64,000 bases of DNA. It comes from Nostoc sp. C052. Lineage in GTDB: Bacteria > Cyanobacteriota > Cyanobacteriia > Cyanobacteriales > Nostocaceae. Below, in pieces: positions 28,023-37,377 of the stretch (its first letter is position 1; each line of letters opens with the position of its first letter). A model generated the notes under the pieces. The model was given only the letters and a program-made list of their open reading frames with translations, was not told the origin of the DNA and did not search any database. The position numbers and the translations under genes are program-made. The stretch spans positions 1,302,001 through 1,366,000 of the forward strand of contig NZ_CP040272.1 of the NCBI RefSeq assembly GCF_013393905.1. Reading direction: 5' to 3'.

Positions 28023-28310
28023 ATTGAATTTGCTTTGAAAGACTTATCCCCCAAAGTAGTTGATAAATTAGCAGCTAAATTTGGCGAAAACATTAACGAT
28101 TTAGATGAACTTAATATCTCGAAGGATTTGAGAATTATTCCTCCAGCAGATCATAGTTGGGCAACATCACGTCAGGATTCAGGTGTTGGTGCTTTGGCAT
28201 ATAACCTGTTTACAGAGGAAGTATGTCAGCAGCTTCAGGATTTTCAGTTTGATGAAATTAAAGTGTTGGGTATCAAATACAATCACTTCGCCAATGAAAA
28301 CTTTGTTTGA
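28023..28310 (+). pseudogene. 5'-truncated gene of unknown function abutting the antirepressor fragment
   Basis: The plus-strand frame is open from 28023 (IEFALKDLSPKVVDKLAAKF) to the TGA ending at 28310 and has the composition of a real protein, but no ATG with a ribosome binding site lies at its start; TTG 28035 is the first candidate. It begins exactly where the antirepressor fragment on the other strand loses similarity to its family, so a recombination junction near 28022 probably removed the beginnings of both. Its end overlaps the start of the next gene by 17 bases. Confidence 0.45.
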
Positions 28311-28632
28311 TAATTTAGTAGGAGCGATCGCTACTACAAAAGAACAGCGACAAGCTAATCAATCTGCAAGTAATGAAATTGAGCAGTTTAAAATTGGTAG
28401 CCATTGGACTGCTTATGTGCAACCCAGTGGTGATTTTATTGTGCGAAATGAAGGTAAACGGACGATTTGTCGAGGCAATTTACAGACGGGTGAGGAGATA
28501 TTTCCACTTTCAGAAGAACGTGCCAGTGAGCTAGAAGCGATGATTTTAGAGAGAGAACGATTACTTCACAGAAAACATGAGTCATCACACAATGGACACC
28601 ATATTAGCAGTCATAATATTGAGTTGAACTGA
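28294..28632 (+). CDS. Small hypothetical protein
   Basis: 112 residues from the ATG at 28294: MKTLFDNLVGAIATTKEQRQ, a middle WTAYVQPSGDFIVRNEGKRTI with beta-strand character, and a His/Ser-rich tail (HKHESSHNGHHISSH is close in composition). No known domain recognised. It overlaps the end of the preceding fragment in another frame, typical of coupled plasmid genes. No signal or membrane segment. Confidence 0.5.
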   Translation: MKTLFDNLVGAIATTKEQRQANQSASNEIEQFKIGSHWTAYVQPSGDFIVRNEGKRTICRGNLQTGEEIFPLSEERASELEAMILERERLLHRKHESSHNGHHISSHNIELN

Positions 28633-28920
28633 AGTGGCAAAGGAGATTATTTAAATGTGCCAATTATCTCGTAGTCTTTTTCAGAAATTATGATTCCTAA
28701 AATTGCTACTAATGGTGTTTGCTTCCTGATTCACAAGGGCTGAAACCCCTATTATTACGTTATTTTTTAAAAGTTTGTGGTTTACTGATATTGAAGTTTG
28801 CGTAATATTACGGAAGTATTTTTACTTGCTAGTGGCTTTAAGTTGTGAAAATGCAAAGATCCAGATTTTTTTGGTTCATTTGGGCGATAGTTGTATATTG
28901 CTGATTGTGGGTACTAAAAA

Positions 28921-31905
28921 TTGAGAGTACTAAGTTTTTTCATGTTGATTACCGCGTTCGGCGTGGCCGTGTCACAGATATTCACTGGTGTCCATAACAA
29001 GGCAATAGCTGAATTTATCCCCCAAATTACCCCAGATAATACCCTTGGGAGTGGACGTTCTACAGTCACACCACAAAATCAGCTAGTTGACAGAGTTGAT
29101 GGCGGAGTAATTCGCGGTATAAATCTCTTTCATAGCTTTCAGGAATTCAATATTGGCGAAGGAAGAAGTGCATATTTCGCCAACCCAACAGGGATTGAGA
29201 ACATTATTAGCCGAGTTACAGGAGGAAATCCTTCACAGCTTTTGGGAACCTTGGGTGTATTGGGAAAAGCTAACCTATTTTTAATCAACCCCAACGGCAT
29301 TATTTTTGGGGCAAATGCCAAACTCGATGTCAGTGGGTCATTTGTAGCCAGTACAGCCAGCAGTCTGGTTTTTGCTGATGGTACAAAATTTAGTGCAACT
29401 AATCCGCAAGCCCCACCCCTGTTGACGATCAAGGTTCCCATTGGCTTGGAATTCGAGAATATACCAGGGGCTATTAGTTTACAGTCAGCGCGTCTAGTTG
29501 TGCAGCCAGATAAAACCCTGGCGCTAGTGGGTGGTAACGTCAGTTTAGACAATGGCACAATCCTAGCGCCAGGGGGTCGAGTCGAGTTAGGGGGATTGGC
29601 GCAAAAAGGCACGGTAACACTAAATCAGAATGGTAGCTTGAGCTTTCCTAATGATTTAGTTCGCGCCGATGTTTCCCTAACTCAGGGTTCACAAGTCAAT
29701 GTCCGGGCTGGCGATCGCGGTAGTATTGCGATCAACACTCATAATTTAAATATTGCTCAAGGAAGTACCTTGCGGGCAGGTATTGCATCTTTTCAAGGTA
29801 CTGTTGACAGCAAGGCGGGAGATATTGACATTAATGCTACAGAGGCAGTCACCCTGACTGGTACTGGTAGCTTTATTTCTAATGCGGTGCGAGATAACGC
29901 CAAAGGTAAGGGTGGTAATATTAATTTAACAGCGCGATCGCTCGCCGTAACTGGGGGTTTTCAAATCTTTGCTGGTACTTATGGGCAAGGAGATGTTGGC
30001 AATGTCAATATTAATGTCGGCGATACGGTACTGTTTGATGGTGTCGGGACAAATGGGATTAATACTGGTGCTTACAGTTCCATCGCCGAGGGTGGTACAG
30101 GTCGGGGAGGTAATCTCAGTATCATAGCAACGTCTCTTGCTGTCACCAACGGGGCTATTCTGGAAGCTAGTACAGTTGGGCAGGGTAATGCTGGCAGTGT
30201 GAATATTTCTGTCCGTGATACAGCTTTATTTGACGGCGAAGCTGCCGATTTTAATCAAGTATCGACCTCTGTATTCAGTAGTGGTGTATACAGTCGCGTC
30301 GATTCCCTAGCAGTGGGAAATGCTGGTAGCATTAATTTCACAGCCGGAACAGTCAAAGTAAGCAACGGTGCGGTTCTGACAACCAGTACGGCAGGCAAGG
30401 GAAATGCAGGTAATGTAATTATTAATGCTAGTGATATTGTCTTCGATGGCGATGGGCGCTTTAACGATAGTCCGGGATTTGGATTTTTTCAATCCAGTGG
30501 TGCCTTCAGTAGTGTAAAAAACAGAGGTCAGGGAATTGGTGGTAATGTCATCATTAATGCTGATTCTTTATCCTTGAACAAGGGTGCTGTCATCGTTACC
30601 AGCACTCGCGGCCGTGGAGATGCAGGAGATATTTTGATTAATCGGGCTGATAATGTAACTATCGCTGGCTTTGCTGGCGATGGATATTCCAGTGGACTTT
30701 ATAGCAATACCGAACCCACTGCAATTGGTCAGGGAGGAGAAATCACAGTTAATACAGGCACTTTACGGGTGCTAGATGGAGCCGTGATTAATGCTTTAAC
30801 TGCAAATCCAGGGAGGGGAGGTAGTATTGCAATTAACGCTCAGACCTTAGAAACGACTAATGGCGGACAAATTCTTACCTCTACTCGCAGCAGTGGCAAT
30901 GCAGGTAATATCACACTTAATGTTTTAGATACTATAACCCTGGCTGGTAGTGATTTGAGTTATAGTGATCGCGCTCTGAAAAATATTCAAATTGGTGTGG
31001 ATACATTTACCAATCAAGGGGCTGCTAGTGGGGTACTAGCTAGTACCGATGTTAATTCAACAGGGAATGGTGGTAATGCATTTATTTTCTCCAAGCAAGT
31101 AAATCTGAGGGATCGGGGTGTAATTACCGTCAGCAGTCAAGGATCTGGAGTAGCTGGAAATATAGAAATATCAGCCGGAACTATCCACTTGCAAAATCAA
31201 GGTGCGATTACAGCAGAAACAAAATTAGCTAACGGTGGGAATATTCTCCTACAAGTACAAGATTTACTGTTGATGCGCCAAAACAGCTTGATATCTACCA
31301 CTGCTGGGACTGGAGAAGCTCCTGGAAATGGTGGGAATATCAAAATTGATGCCAGAAATGGTTTTATTGTTGCTGTTCCCCAGGAAAACAGCGATATTAT
31401 TGCAAATGCTTTTGAAGGTAAAGGCGGTGTCATTGAAATTAACGCTCAAAGAGTCTTTGGATTAGAATCCCATGAACAGCTAACTCAACAGAGTGATATT
31501 ACAGCTTTTTCGCAAACTAATCCGCAACTTAATGGTGTGATTGAAATCAACACACTTGGTATTGACCCGACTCAGGGATTAGTTAATTTGCCAAGTGAAC
31601 CGCGTAGCGTCGAAATTAGTGAAGGTTGTCAAGTAAGACCAAGTAATGCAAAACGGGTGCGGTTTGTCAATGGCGGACGTGGAGGAATACCAACGCGCCC
31701 AGAAGAACCGCAGAATGTGGAAATGTTTTTGACGAGATGGATTGATTTGGATGACGATAAGGAAGATGGCTCCAACAAGACTGGGCGTGAGAATTTTCTA
31801 CTGACTCGACGTTTAGATACACCCAATGATGCTAGGATACATCGCTCGAATGGTATGACAGGTTCAGTAATGAGTCCGACAAGTTCCATTTGCCAAGGGA
31901 AATAG
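28921..31905 (+). CDS. Two-partner-secretion (TpsA-like) filamentous haemagglutinin-type exoprotein
   Basis: About 990 residues. After an N-terminal export signal (from TTG 28921, or ATG 28942 MLITAFGVAVSQIF) comes the TPS secretion domain: ITPDNTLGSGRSTVTPQ, RGINLFHSFQEFNIGEGRS, ANLFLINPNGIIFGANAKLDV and GSFVASTA, all hallmarks of haemagglutination-activity domains of cyanobacteria. The rest is a right-handed beta-helix made of repeats with GNAGNV/INA-type turns (residues about 230-880), then a short acidic and basic C-terminal tail. It would be secreted across the outer membrane by a TpsB pore, which is not present in the window. The TPR-CHAT gene follows 65 bp downstream and may be co-transcribed. 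Confidence 0.88.
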   Translation: MRVLSFFMLITAFGVAVSQIFTGVHNKAIAEFIPQITPDNTLGSGRSTVTPQNQLVDRVDGGVIRGINLFHSFQEFNIGEGRSAYFANPTGIENIISRVTGGNPSQLLGTLGVLGKANLFLINPNGIIFGANAKLDVSGSFVASTASSLVFADGTKFSATNPQAPPLLTIKVPIGLEFENIPGAISLQSARLVVQPDKTLALVGGNVSLDNGTILAPGGRVELGGLAQKGTVTLNQNGSLSFPNDLVRADVSLTQGSQVNVRAGDRGSIAINTHNLNIAQGSTLRAGIASFQGTVDSKAGDIDINATEAVTLTGTGSFISNAVRDNAKGKGGNINLTARSLAVTGGFQIFAGTYGQGDVGNVNINVGDTVLFDGVGTNGINTGAYSSIAEGGTGRGGNLSIIATSLAVTNGAILEASTVGQGNAGSVNISVRDTALFDGEAADFNQVSTSVFSSGVYSRVDSLAVGNAGSINFTAGTVKVSNGAVLTTSTAGKGNAGNVIINASDIVFDGDGRFNDSPGFGFFQSSGAFSSVKNRGQGIGGNVIINADSLSLNKGAVIVTSTRGRGDAGDILINRADNVTIAGFAGDGYSSGLYSNTEPTAIGQGGEITVNTGTLRVLDGAVINALTANPGRGGSIAINAQTLETTNGGQILTSTRSSGNAGNITLNVLDTITLAGSDLSYSDRALKNIQIGVDTFTNQGAASGVLASTDVNSTGNGGNAFIFSKQVNLRDRGVITVSSQGSGVAGNIEISAGTIHLQNQGAITAETKLANGGNILLQVQDLLLMRQNSLISTTAGTGEAPGNGGNIKIDARNGFIVAVPQENSDIIANAFEGKGGVIEINAQRVFGLESHEQLTQQSDITAFSQTNPQLNGVIEINTLGIDPTQGLVNLPSEPRSVEISEGCQVRPSNAKRVRFVNGGRGGIPTRPEEPQNVEMFLTRWIDLDDDKEDGSNKTGRENFLLTRRLDTPNDARIHRSNGMTGSVMSPTSSICQGK

Positions 31906-31970
31906 ATCAGCAAAGAATACCTTGCCCAAAATCCGACACCTAGTATTTTGACGCAAAATTTCAAATTATT

Positions 31971-34931
31971 ATGTTCTATCAGCGATCGCCCATGACAAAA
32001 CAACATACTAAGCTGCTTCGTAGGGTAAGATTTAAGTCCAAGCTGATGAAAATACGGTATCACCTGCTGGCTCTGAGTTTGATATTGGTGTTATTTCTGG
32101 TTAAGATACCCTATGTACTTGCCCAGACACCTACTCTACAGAGCAATCAAATCTCCACTGAAGTACAACAGTTAGTACACCAGGGTAAAGAAGCATATAA
32201 TTCCAGCAGCTATTCTTTGGCTGTTAAGCTGTTACAACAAGCATTGCAACTCGCCAAAACTCGTAATGGCGATCGCACTCAAGCTGTGATCCACAGCAAT
32301 TTGTCCCTAGCATATCAGCAACTAGGTGATTGGGATGCAGCACAACAGCATATATCAGCCAGTTTGCAACTTTTACAACCCTCCCAATCCCAGGCAGATT
32401 CTCCAACGCTGCTTAAAATCTACGCGCAATCCTTGGATATCCAAAGTCGCCTTTGGTATTTGCATGGAAAACCAGAAGCTGCATTAAAAAGTTTGCAACA
32501 AGCAGCGTCCATCTATATACGTTTGGGAGATGAAGCGGGAAGCATTAGCAGTATCATCAACCAAGCACAATCGCAACAAGCATTAGGTTTATATGAGCAA
32601 GCATATAATAACCTCGAACAGATTCAGCAAAGGTTGATGGCATTACCTGATTCTGCGATTAAGGTTCAAGGATATTTGAGTTTGGGTAACGTTCTGCTGG
32701 CTATTGGTGAGTTCAAACAATCGCAAACAGCGTTACAGAATAGTTTAGTACTGGCGGAAAACTTGCCATCGTCGTCAACTAAAACTGAAGTAAAAAGCGC
32801 CGCCTTGGTTAGTTTAGCAAATATGTTTTGGGCAAAGGGAAACTTGGAGCGCGATCGCTACACGACTCGCAACTATAATGATATCCCTTGGCAGTGCCAA
32901 CAGCTTTCACGAAGTGACTCCGTTGCGTTAGCTTCCCCCAGGGTAGGACTATCGCTTCCCAATACTGCATTGAAGTTATATCAGAATGTTGCCTTGCAAT
33001 ACCAACAAGTACTAGCTATACCATCATCTCCATCAATACGAGTCCAAACACAGATTAATTACTTGCGTTTGTTGGTGGAAACTGGGCAATTATCCGCAGC
33101 ACAGGCATTATGGCACGAAATTAAACTTTCTGACTTGCCAAACGGTCGTCAGGCGGTGTATGCAAAGATTAACGCCGCCCAAAATCTCGCCTGCATCTCT
33201 CAAAAAAGTGCTACAGATAGTTCTATCTCCCACGAAATTGATAATTTATTAGAGTCGGCGATTCAAGACGCAAAACAACTCCGAGACTCCCGTGCTTTAT
33301 CTTACGCCCTTGGTAATCGTGGTGGATTTTATGAATATCTGGCTGTAGCAGCACTTCACAAATCACCACAAAAGTCAATATCAAAGGCGGATCTAGATTA
33401 TAGCAGTCAAATACAATCTGACCTAACCCACAACCCCCTTCCCTACAAGGGCAGGAGGCTAATTTCAAAGCCTCTCTCCTGCAAGGAGAGAGGTTTTACA
33501 TATCTTGCAACCAGCCAAAAGCTGACGCAACAAGCATTACTCCTCACTCAACCCATAACTGCACCAGACATTGCTTATCAGTGGGAATGGCAGATGGGGA
33601 GAATTTTAGCAGCACAAGCAAAAAATGATCAAGCGATCGCCTTTTATCAAATAGCTGTAGAAAGCCTCAAATCTGTTCGTAGTGATTTGCTTACCATCAA
33701 TTCAGATATGCAATTTTCCTATCGAGATCGTGTAGAACCTGTCTATCGCGGATTAGTCGATTTACTATTAAAAAATAATATTAAATCAGCAGCATCTCAA
33801 GAACATCTCCAGCAAGCGATCGCCAATATTGACGCACTACAACTTGCAGAACTCCAGAATTTTTTACGCTGTAATCTGGTGCAAATACTACCCATCAATC
33901 GGGAAATTAATCCTGTTGATCGTAACGCCGTCTTTATCTATCCCATCATTCTAGAAAATCGACTAGAAGTTATCTTTAAATTACCAGGACAACACCTAGA
34001 ACACCACGTAAATTCCATCCCACGGACTGAACTTCAAGATACTGTAAGCCAACTACGCAGCGCCATATACACCCGTAACCCTAGTAAAATTCGAGCCAAA
34101 TCACAAAATATTTATCGCTGGCTAATCAAACCCATCGAACCATATTTGCAAGAACATAACAATATCAAAACCTTAGTTTTTGTCCTCGATGGTGAACTTC
34201 GTAACATTCCAATGGGAGTATTGTATGACGAAGAAAAAGAACAATATCTCATCCAAAAAGATTATGCCCTCGCCTTGCTACCAAATTCACAATTATTTGA
34301 TTTAAATAACTCACAACTTAAAAAGCCAAATATATTAGCAGGTGGGGTAGGAGAACAGCAAGAAAATATAGAGAACCATAACTTTTCGTCACTCAACATT
34401 GATGAATTGCAGCAAATTGCGAAGATCCTGCCCAGCAAACTGTTAATTAATTCCCAGTTCACCCCTACAAACCTCCACAAACAGTTACAATCAAAAGCAT
34501 TTTCCATTCTTCATTTTGTCACACATGGCAATTTTAGTTCCGATCCTGAAGATACATATTTACTTGCCTACCAACAACTGATCAAAGCTAGGGAACTAAA
34601 TAACTTACTGCGGGATGACACAGTTAATTCCAGAGAGATCAAATTGTTGGTACTGAGTGCTTGCAAAACTGCTGAAGGTGACAATCGGGCAATCTTGGGG
34701 TTAGCTGGACTTGCTGTGCGGGCGGGGGCAAATAGTACTCTTTCAACGTTATGGCAAATTAATGATAGTTCGACATCTCAATTGATGGTACAGTTTTATA
34801 CTGAACTTAAAAAAGGCGGGGTTACGAAAGCCGAAGCACTGCATCGAGCGCAGAAAGCACTTTTATTACAGCCTGAGTATCAAAATCCTTATTACTGGGC
34901 ACCGTATATATTAGTTGGAAATTGGCAGTGA
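31971..34931 (+). CDS. TPR-CHAT domain protein
   Basis: Up to 986 residues. The Sec signal starts MKIRYHLLALSLILVLFL (ATG 32046 may be the true start). TPR repeats cover residues 60-620 and a CHAT (caspase HetF associated with TPRs) peptidase domain occupies 640-986. The catalytic pair is intact: His852 in VTHGNF and Cys898 in LSACKTAEGD, followed by the conserved LAGLAVRAGANSTLSTLWQIND and YYWAPYILVGNW. The family relates to caspase-like proteases; the substrate may be the adjacent exoprotein, by inference. Two stretches, about 32855-32960 and 33418-33500, are genome repeats inserted in frame in the TPR region. Confidence 0.88.
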   Translation: MFYQRSPMTKQHTKLLRRVRFKSKLMKIRYHLLALSLILVLFLVKIPYVLAQTPTLQSNQISTEVQQLVHQGKEAYNSSSYSLAVKLLQQALQLAKTRNGDRTQAVIHSNLSLAYQQLGDWDAAQQHISASLQLLQPSQSQADSPTLLKIYAQSLDIQSRLWYLHGKPEAALKSLQQAASIYIRLGDEAGSISSIINQAQSQQALGLYEQAYNNLEQIQQRLMALPDSAIKVQGYLSLGNVLLAIGEFKQSQTALQNSLVLAENLPSSSTKTEVKSAALVSLANMFWAKGNLERDRYTTRNYNDIPWQCQQLSRSDSVALASPRVGLSLPNTALKLYQNVALQYQQVLAIPSSPSIRVQTQINYLRLLVETGQLSAAQALWHEIKLSDLPNGRQAVYAKINAAQNLACISQKSATDSSISHEIDNLLESAIQDAKQLRDSRALSYALGNRGGFYEYLAVAALHKSPQKSISKADLDYSSQIQSDLTHNPLPYKGRRLISKPLSCKERGFTYLATSQKLTQQALLLTQPITAPDIAYQWEWQMGRILAAQAKNDQAIAFYQIAVESLKSVRSDLLTINSDMQFSYRDRVEPVYRGLVDLLLKNNIKSAASQEHLQQAIANIDALQLAELQNFLRCNLVQILPINREINPVDRNAVFIYPIILENRLEVIFKLPGQHLEHHVNSIPRTELQDTVSQLRSAIYTRNPSKIRAKSQNIYRWLIKPIEPYLQEHNNIKTLVFVLDGELRNIPMGVLYDEEKEQYLIQKDYALALLPNSQLFDLNNSQLKKPNILAGGVGEQQENIENHNFSSLNIDELQQIAKILPSKLLINSQFTPTNLHKQLQSKAFSILHFVTHGNFSSDPEDTYLLAYQQLIKARELNNLLRDDTVNSREIKLLVLSACKTAEGDNRAILGLAGLAVRAGANSTLSTLWQINDSSTSQLMVQFYTELKKGGVTKAEALHRAQKALLLQPEYQNPYYWAPYILVGNWQ
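33418..33500. repeat. In-frame genomic repeat inside the TPR-CHAT gene
   Basis: Contains CCTAACCCACAACCCCCTTC followed by the palindromic pair CCTCTCTCCTGCAAGGAGAG, a repeat type abundant in intergenic regions of Nostoc genomes. It is translated as about 27 residues (HNPLPYKGRRLISKPLSCKE and neighbours) without breaking the frame. Confidence 0.55.
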
Positions 34932-35066
34932 TCGGTAACAAATTTTCCCAAAAAATAGCCAAAAATTACACATCACCCTCATATTGCTCCGGCCCTACTC
35001 CCAATAAAACCAATAAAGGACTCCAGTTTCCCACACTTAGGGAAGTAACCAGGTTTTAGTAGGCTT

Positions 35067-36239
35067 ATGACACTATTATTAAGTTCACAAAATGTCGGTG
35101 AGTATTTAGTTAAGCTGGGTATCTGCAACCAATCAGACCAACACACGCTTAAAATAGACCCATTACCAGCCAAGAATTTCAACTTGTTAGTGAGTTTTCC
35201 TGATGGACGCAAACTTCTAGTCAAGCAGGAACGACACAATCAAGAAGGGAAAACAGCAGGTGAATTTCTCCAAGAATGGAAAATTCAAGAATTTTTACAA
35301 CAATTCCCAGAACAGAAGCATCTTAGTTTATTTTTACCGTCAGTACTCAATTTTGACCGAGAACACTCCATTCTCGTTTTCAGTTATCTGGATAATTACC
35401 GAGATTTAGCTGATTTCTACGGTAAAGAAAATATCTTCCCCACAGAAATTGCATCCGCCATTGGAACTAACCTCGCCAGTATCCATCGTGCTACTTTCAA
35501 CAATCAAGACTATCAAAAGTTTTTCAGTGAGAACATTGAAGACAAACAAGCTAATATGCTTCCTAGTTTCATTCACAGCCTGGAACGTATCACCCCGGAA
35601 ATATTTGGTTTTGTTCCCACAGATGGGTTAAAGTTCTTTGCTTTATACCAACGATACGACAGTTTAGGGCAAGCGATCGCGGAACTAAGTAATGCTTTCA
35701 TACCCTGTTCTGTAACGCACAATGACCTGAAATTGAATAATATCCTTTTATACAAAGATTGGGAGAAAGATTGGGAGCATTCCCAAGACCACATCGTGCG
35801 GCTAATTGATTGGGAGCGTTCCGCTTGGGGTGATCCAGCTTTCGACTTAGGAATGTTGATCGCCAGCTATCTGCAAATGTGGCTGGGTAGCTTGGTTATT
35901 AGTCAAGCACTCACTATCGAAGAATCTTTGCGCCTAGCCAATAGTCCCCTTGATGCGATTCAACCAGCAATTGCCGCCTTGAGCATAGCCTATCTCGAAA
36001 ACTTTCCAGAAATACTCCAGCACCGCCCAGACTTTTGGCTGCGAGTTGTGCAATTTAGTGGACTAGCTTTGATTCAACAGATACAGGCAATGATTCAGTA
36101 TCAAAAAAGCTTTGGGAATGAAGGTATTTGTATGCTCCAAGTGGCAAAAAGCTTATTATGCCGTCCAGAACAATCAATGACAACGGTTTTTGGAACAGCC
36201 GCTACTGTTCTAAATCAAGCAAATTTTTCAGTTGCTTAA
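35067..36239 (+). CDS. APH-fold kinase, class V lanthipeptide LanK-like
   Basis: 390 residues of the aminoglycoside phosphotransferase/choline kinase fold. Catalytic loop THNDLKLNNILL (His218, Asp220, Asn225) and metal-binding LIDWERSAWGDPAFDLG (Asp248) are intact; an N-lobe lysine is likely in RKLLVKQE. The next gene encodes a HopA1-fold protein. This kinase/HopA1 pair is the mark of class V lanthipeptide synthesis, where the kinase phosphorylates Ser and Thr of a precursor peptide before elimination and ring closure. Six double-glycine precursor genes lie 3-8 kb downstream on the same strand, so that role is favoured over antibiotic phosphorylation. Its stop overlaps the first possible start of the HopA1 gene. 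Confidence 0.75.
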   Translation: MTLLLSSQNVGEYLVKLGICNQSDQHTLKIDPLPAKNFNLLVSFPDGRKLLVKQERHNQEGKTAGEFLQEWKIQEFLQQFPEQKHLSLFLPSVLNFDREHSILVFSYLDNYRDLADFYGKENIFPTEIASAIGTNLASIHRATFNNQDYQKFFSENIEDKQANMLPSFIHSLERITPEIFGFVPTDGLKFFALYQRYDSLGQAIAELSNAFIPCSVTHNDLKLNNILLYKDWEKDWEHSQDHIVRLIDWERSAWGDPAFDLGMLIASYLQMWLGSLVISQALTIEESLRLANSPLDAIQPAIAALSIAYLENFPEILQHRPDFWLRVVQFSGLALIQQIQAMIQYQKSFGNEGICMLQVAKSLLCRPEQSMTTVFGTAATVLNQANFSVA

Positions 36240-36264
36240 GACGTTTAGTAATAATTTGACTGCA

Positions 36265-37377
36265 ATGCAATTACTCAATTCGCTTCCTACTCAAGATGTT
36301 TCTGTTACCAGCCAACACATACTGGATATTTTGGAAGATATTATCAAAGTTCAAATCCAGTCGAACTTCTGCATTCTTCATCCAGATTACAAACCTTGGG
36401 AATTGCCATCTGAGGTAGTAACTCGTTTTCAAGGAATGCCTGCGGAAGTTCAAAATCGCTATATGAGTTTACAACTCCGTAGTTTTCTTTACGGTATCCA
36501 TTATAACGGCTCCATGAAAGCTACCCTGGCTCTTGATGCTGATGCCAACAGTCAGCCAGTTGACTTAGAAAATAATACTGTTTTGGGAGTAGACCTGGGA
36601 TTTTACGATCGCCTGCACAATAGCAATACTGGAGAAGGTTACTTTGACGCAGGTTGGTATCTACTCAGGCAAGAGACTGATGGGATGCTGGCGGTACACA
36701 AAGGTGGTTTAACTTTGCATATTGAGCGTGAAATACATCTCCAAGATGCAGAAAAATCTGCCGTCATTGGTGACACCGTTGCAATCCGAATGCCCAAGAA
36801 TTTTGTCCAAAACGGTTTTTATATGGCGGTTGGGAATGCAGGGGCAGAAAGTCACCATCATCCTAACCAAGTACCGCAACTCGTGCGCGTTTACTTCAAC
36901 TTAACTCCTGAAGGTGCAGTTGCAGTCATGGCTAACTTGACACAGCATCTCAATGCGATCGCTATGCCCTTCACCTTTAAAGTGCTGTATAACCCAGGTG
37001 ATTACAACCGTCATGACTCAGGAGTTCTTTACTTCGAGAAACATAGCTACGAAGTTGTTCGGCAAGTCTTGCAAAAAGTCTACATAGAAAATAAGTCACA
37101 TTTTCAGTCAGAAATTCCCCTGTTCACCAAATTACTTGCACCTGGATTAGGACTAGCAGAAGAACCAGATAGTAAATTTGCTACCCAAGAAAGTTTTGGG
37201 ATGAATCGATGCCAAATCATTGCTAACGCACTGTTAGAAGCTTGGCATAAAGGAGATGATTCGCCGGAAGCAAGGATGAAAGCGATTTTCCAGCATTTCT
37301 CACTTTTGCAACTGGATTGGCAACGTGCTTACCTCAATGCCAAATCAGATGATATTTATACACTCTTGGAACTATGA
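36265..37377 (+). CDS. HopA1-family protein, class V lanthipeptide LanY-like lyase/cyclase candidate
   Basis: About 370 residues (ATG 36265; an upstream TTG at 36232 would overlap the kinase gene). Family segments are clear: GVDLGFYDRLHNSNTGEGYF, DAGWYLLRQETDG, VHKGGLTLHIEREI, NGFYMAVGNAG, QLVRVYFNLTPEGAVAVMANL and PFTFKVLYNPGDYNRHDSGVLYFE, with an HHH stretch in AESHHHPNQ. HopA1 was named for a type III effector of Pseudomonas; in class V lanthipeptide loci the HopA1-like protein works with an APH-fold kinase in dehydration or cyclisation. Here the kinase gene is immediately upstream and the AKR-fold gene overlaps its stop (ATGA). Reaction assigned by analogy only. Confidence 0.75.
   Translation: MQLLNSLPTQDVSVTSQHILDILEDIIKVQIQSNFCILHPDYKPWELPSEVVTRFQGMPAEVQNRYMSLQLRSFLYGIHYNGSMKATLALDADANSQPVDLENNTVLGVDLGFYDRLHNSNTGEGYFDAGWYLLRQETDGMLAVHKGGLTLHIEREIHLQDAEKSAVIGDTVAIRMPKNFVQNGFYMAVGNAGAESHHHPNQVPQLVRVYFNLTPEGAVAVMANLTQHLNAIAMPFTFKVLYNPGDYNRHDSGVLYFEKHSYEVVRQVLQKVYIENKSHFQSEIPLFTKLLAPGLGLAEEPDSKFATQESFGMNRCQIIANALLEAWHKGDDSPEARMKAIFQHFSLLQLDWQRAYLNAKSDDIYTLLEL

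Noticed and set aside
28035..28093. Apparent N-terminus (residues 1-24) of the antirepressor-like protein
   Set aside because: Does not match the family and is antisense to another fragment; treated as read-through past a recombination junction.
35067..36239. Aminoglycoside-resistance kinase
   Set aside because: The fold is shared, but overlap with a HopA1 gene and nearby precursors make a RiPP kinase far more likely.
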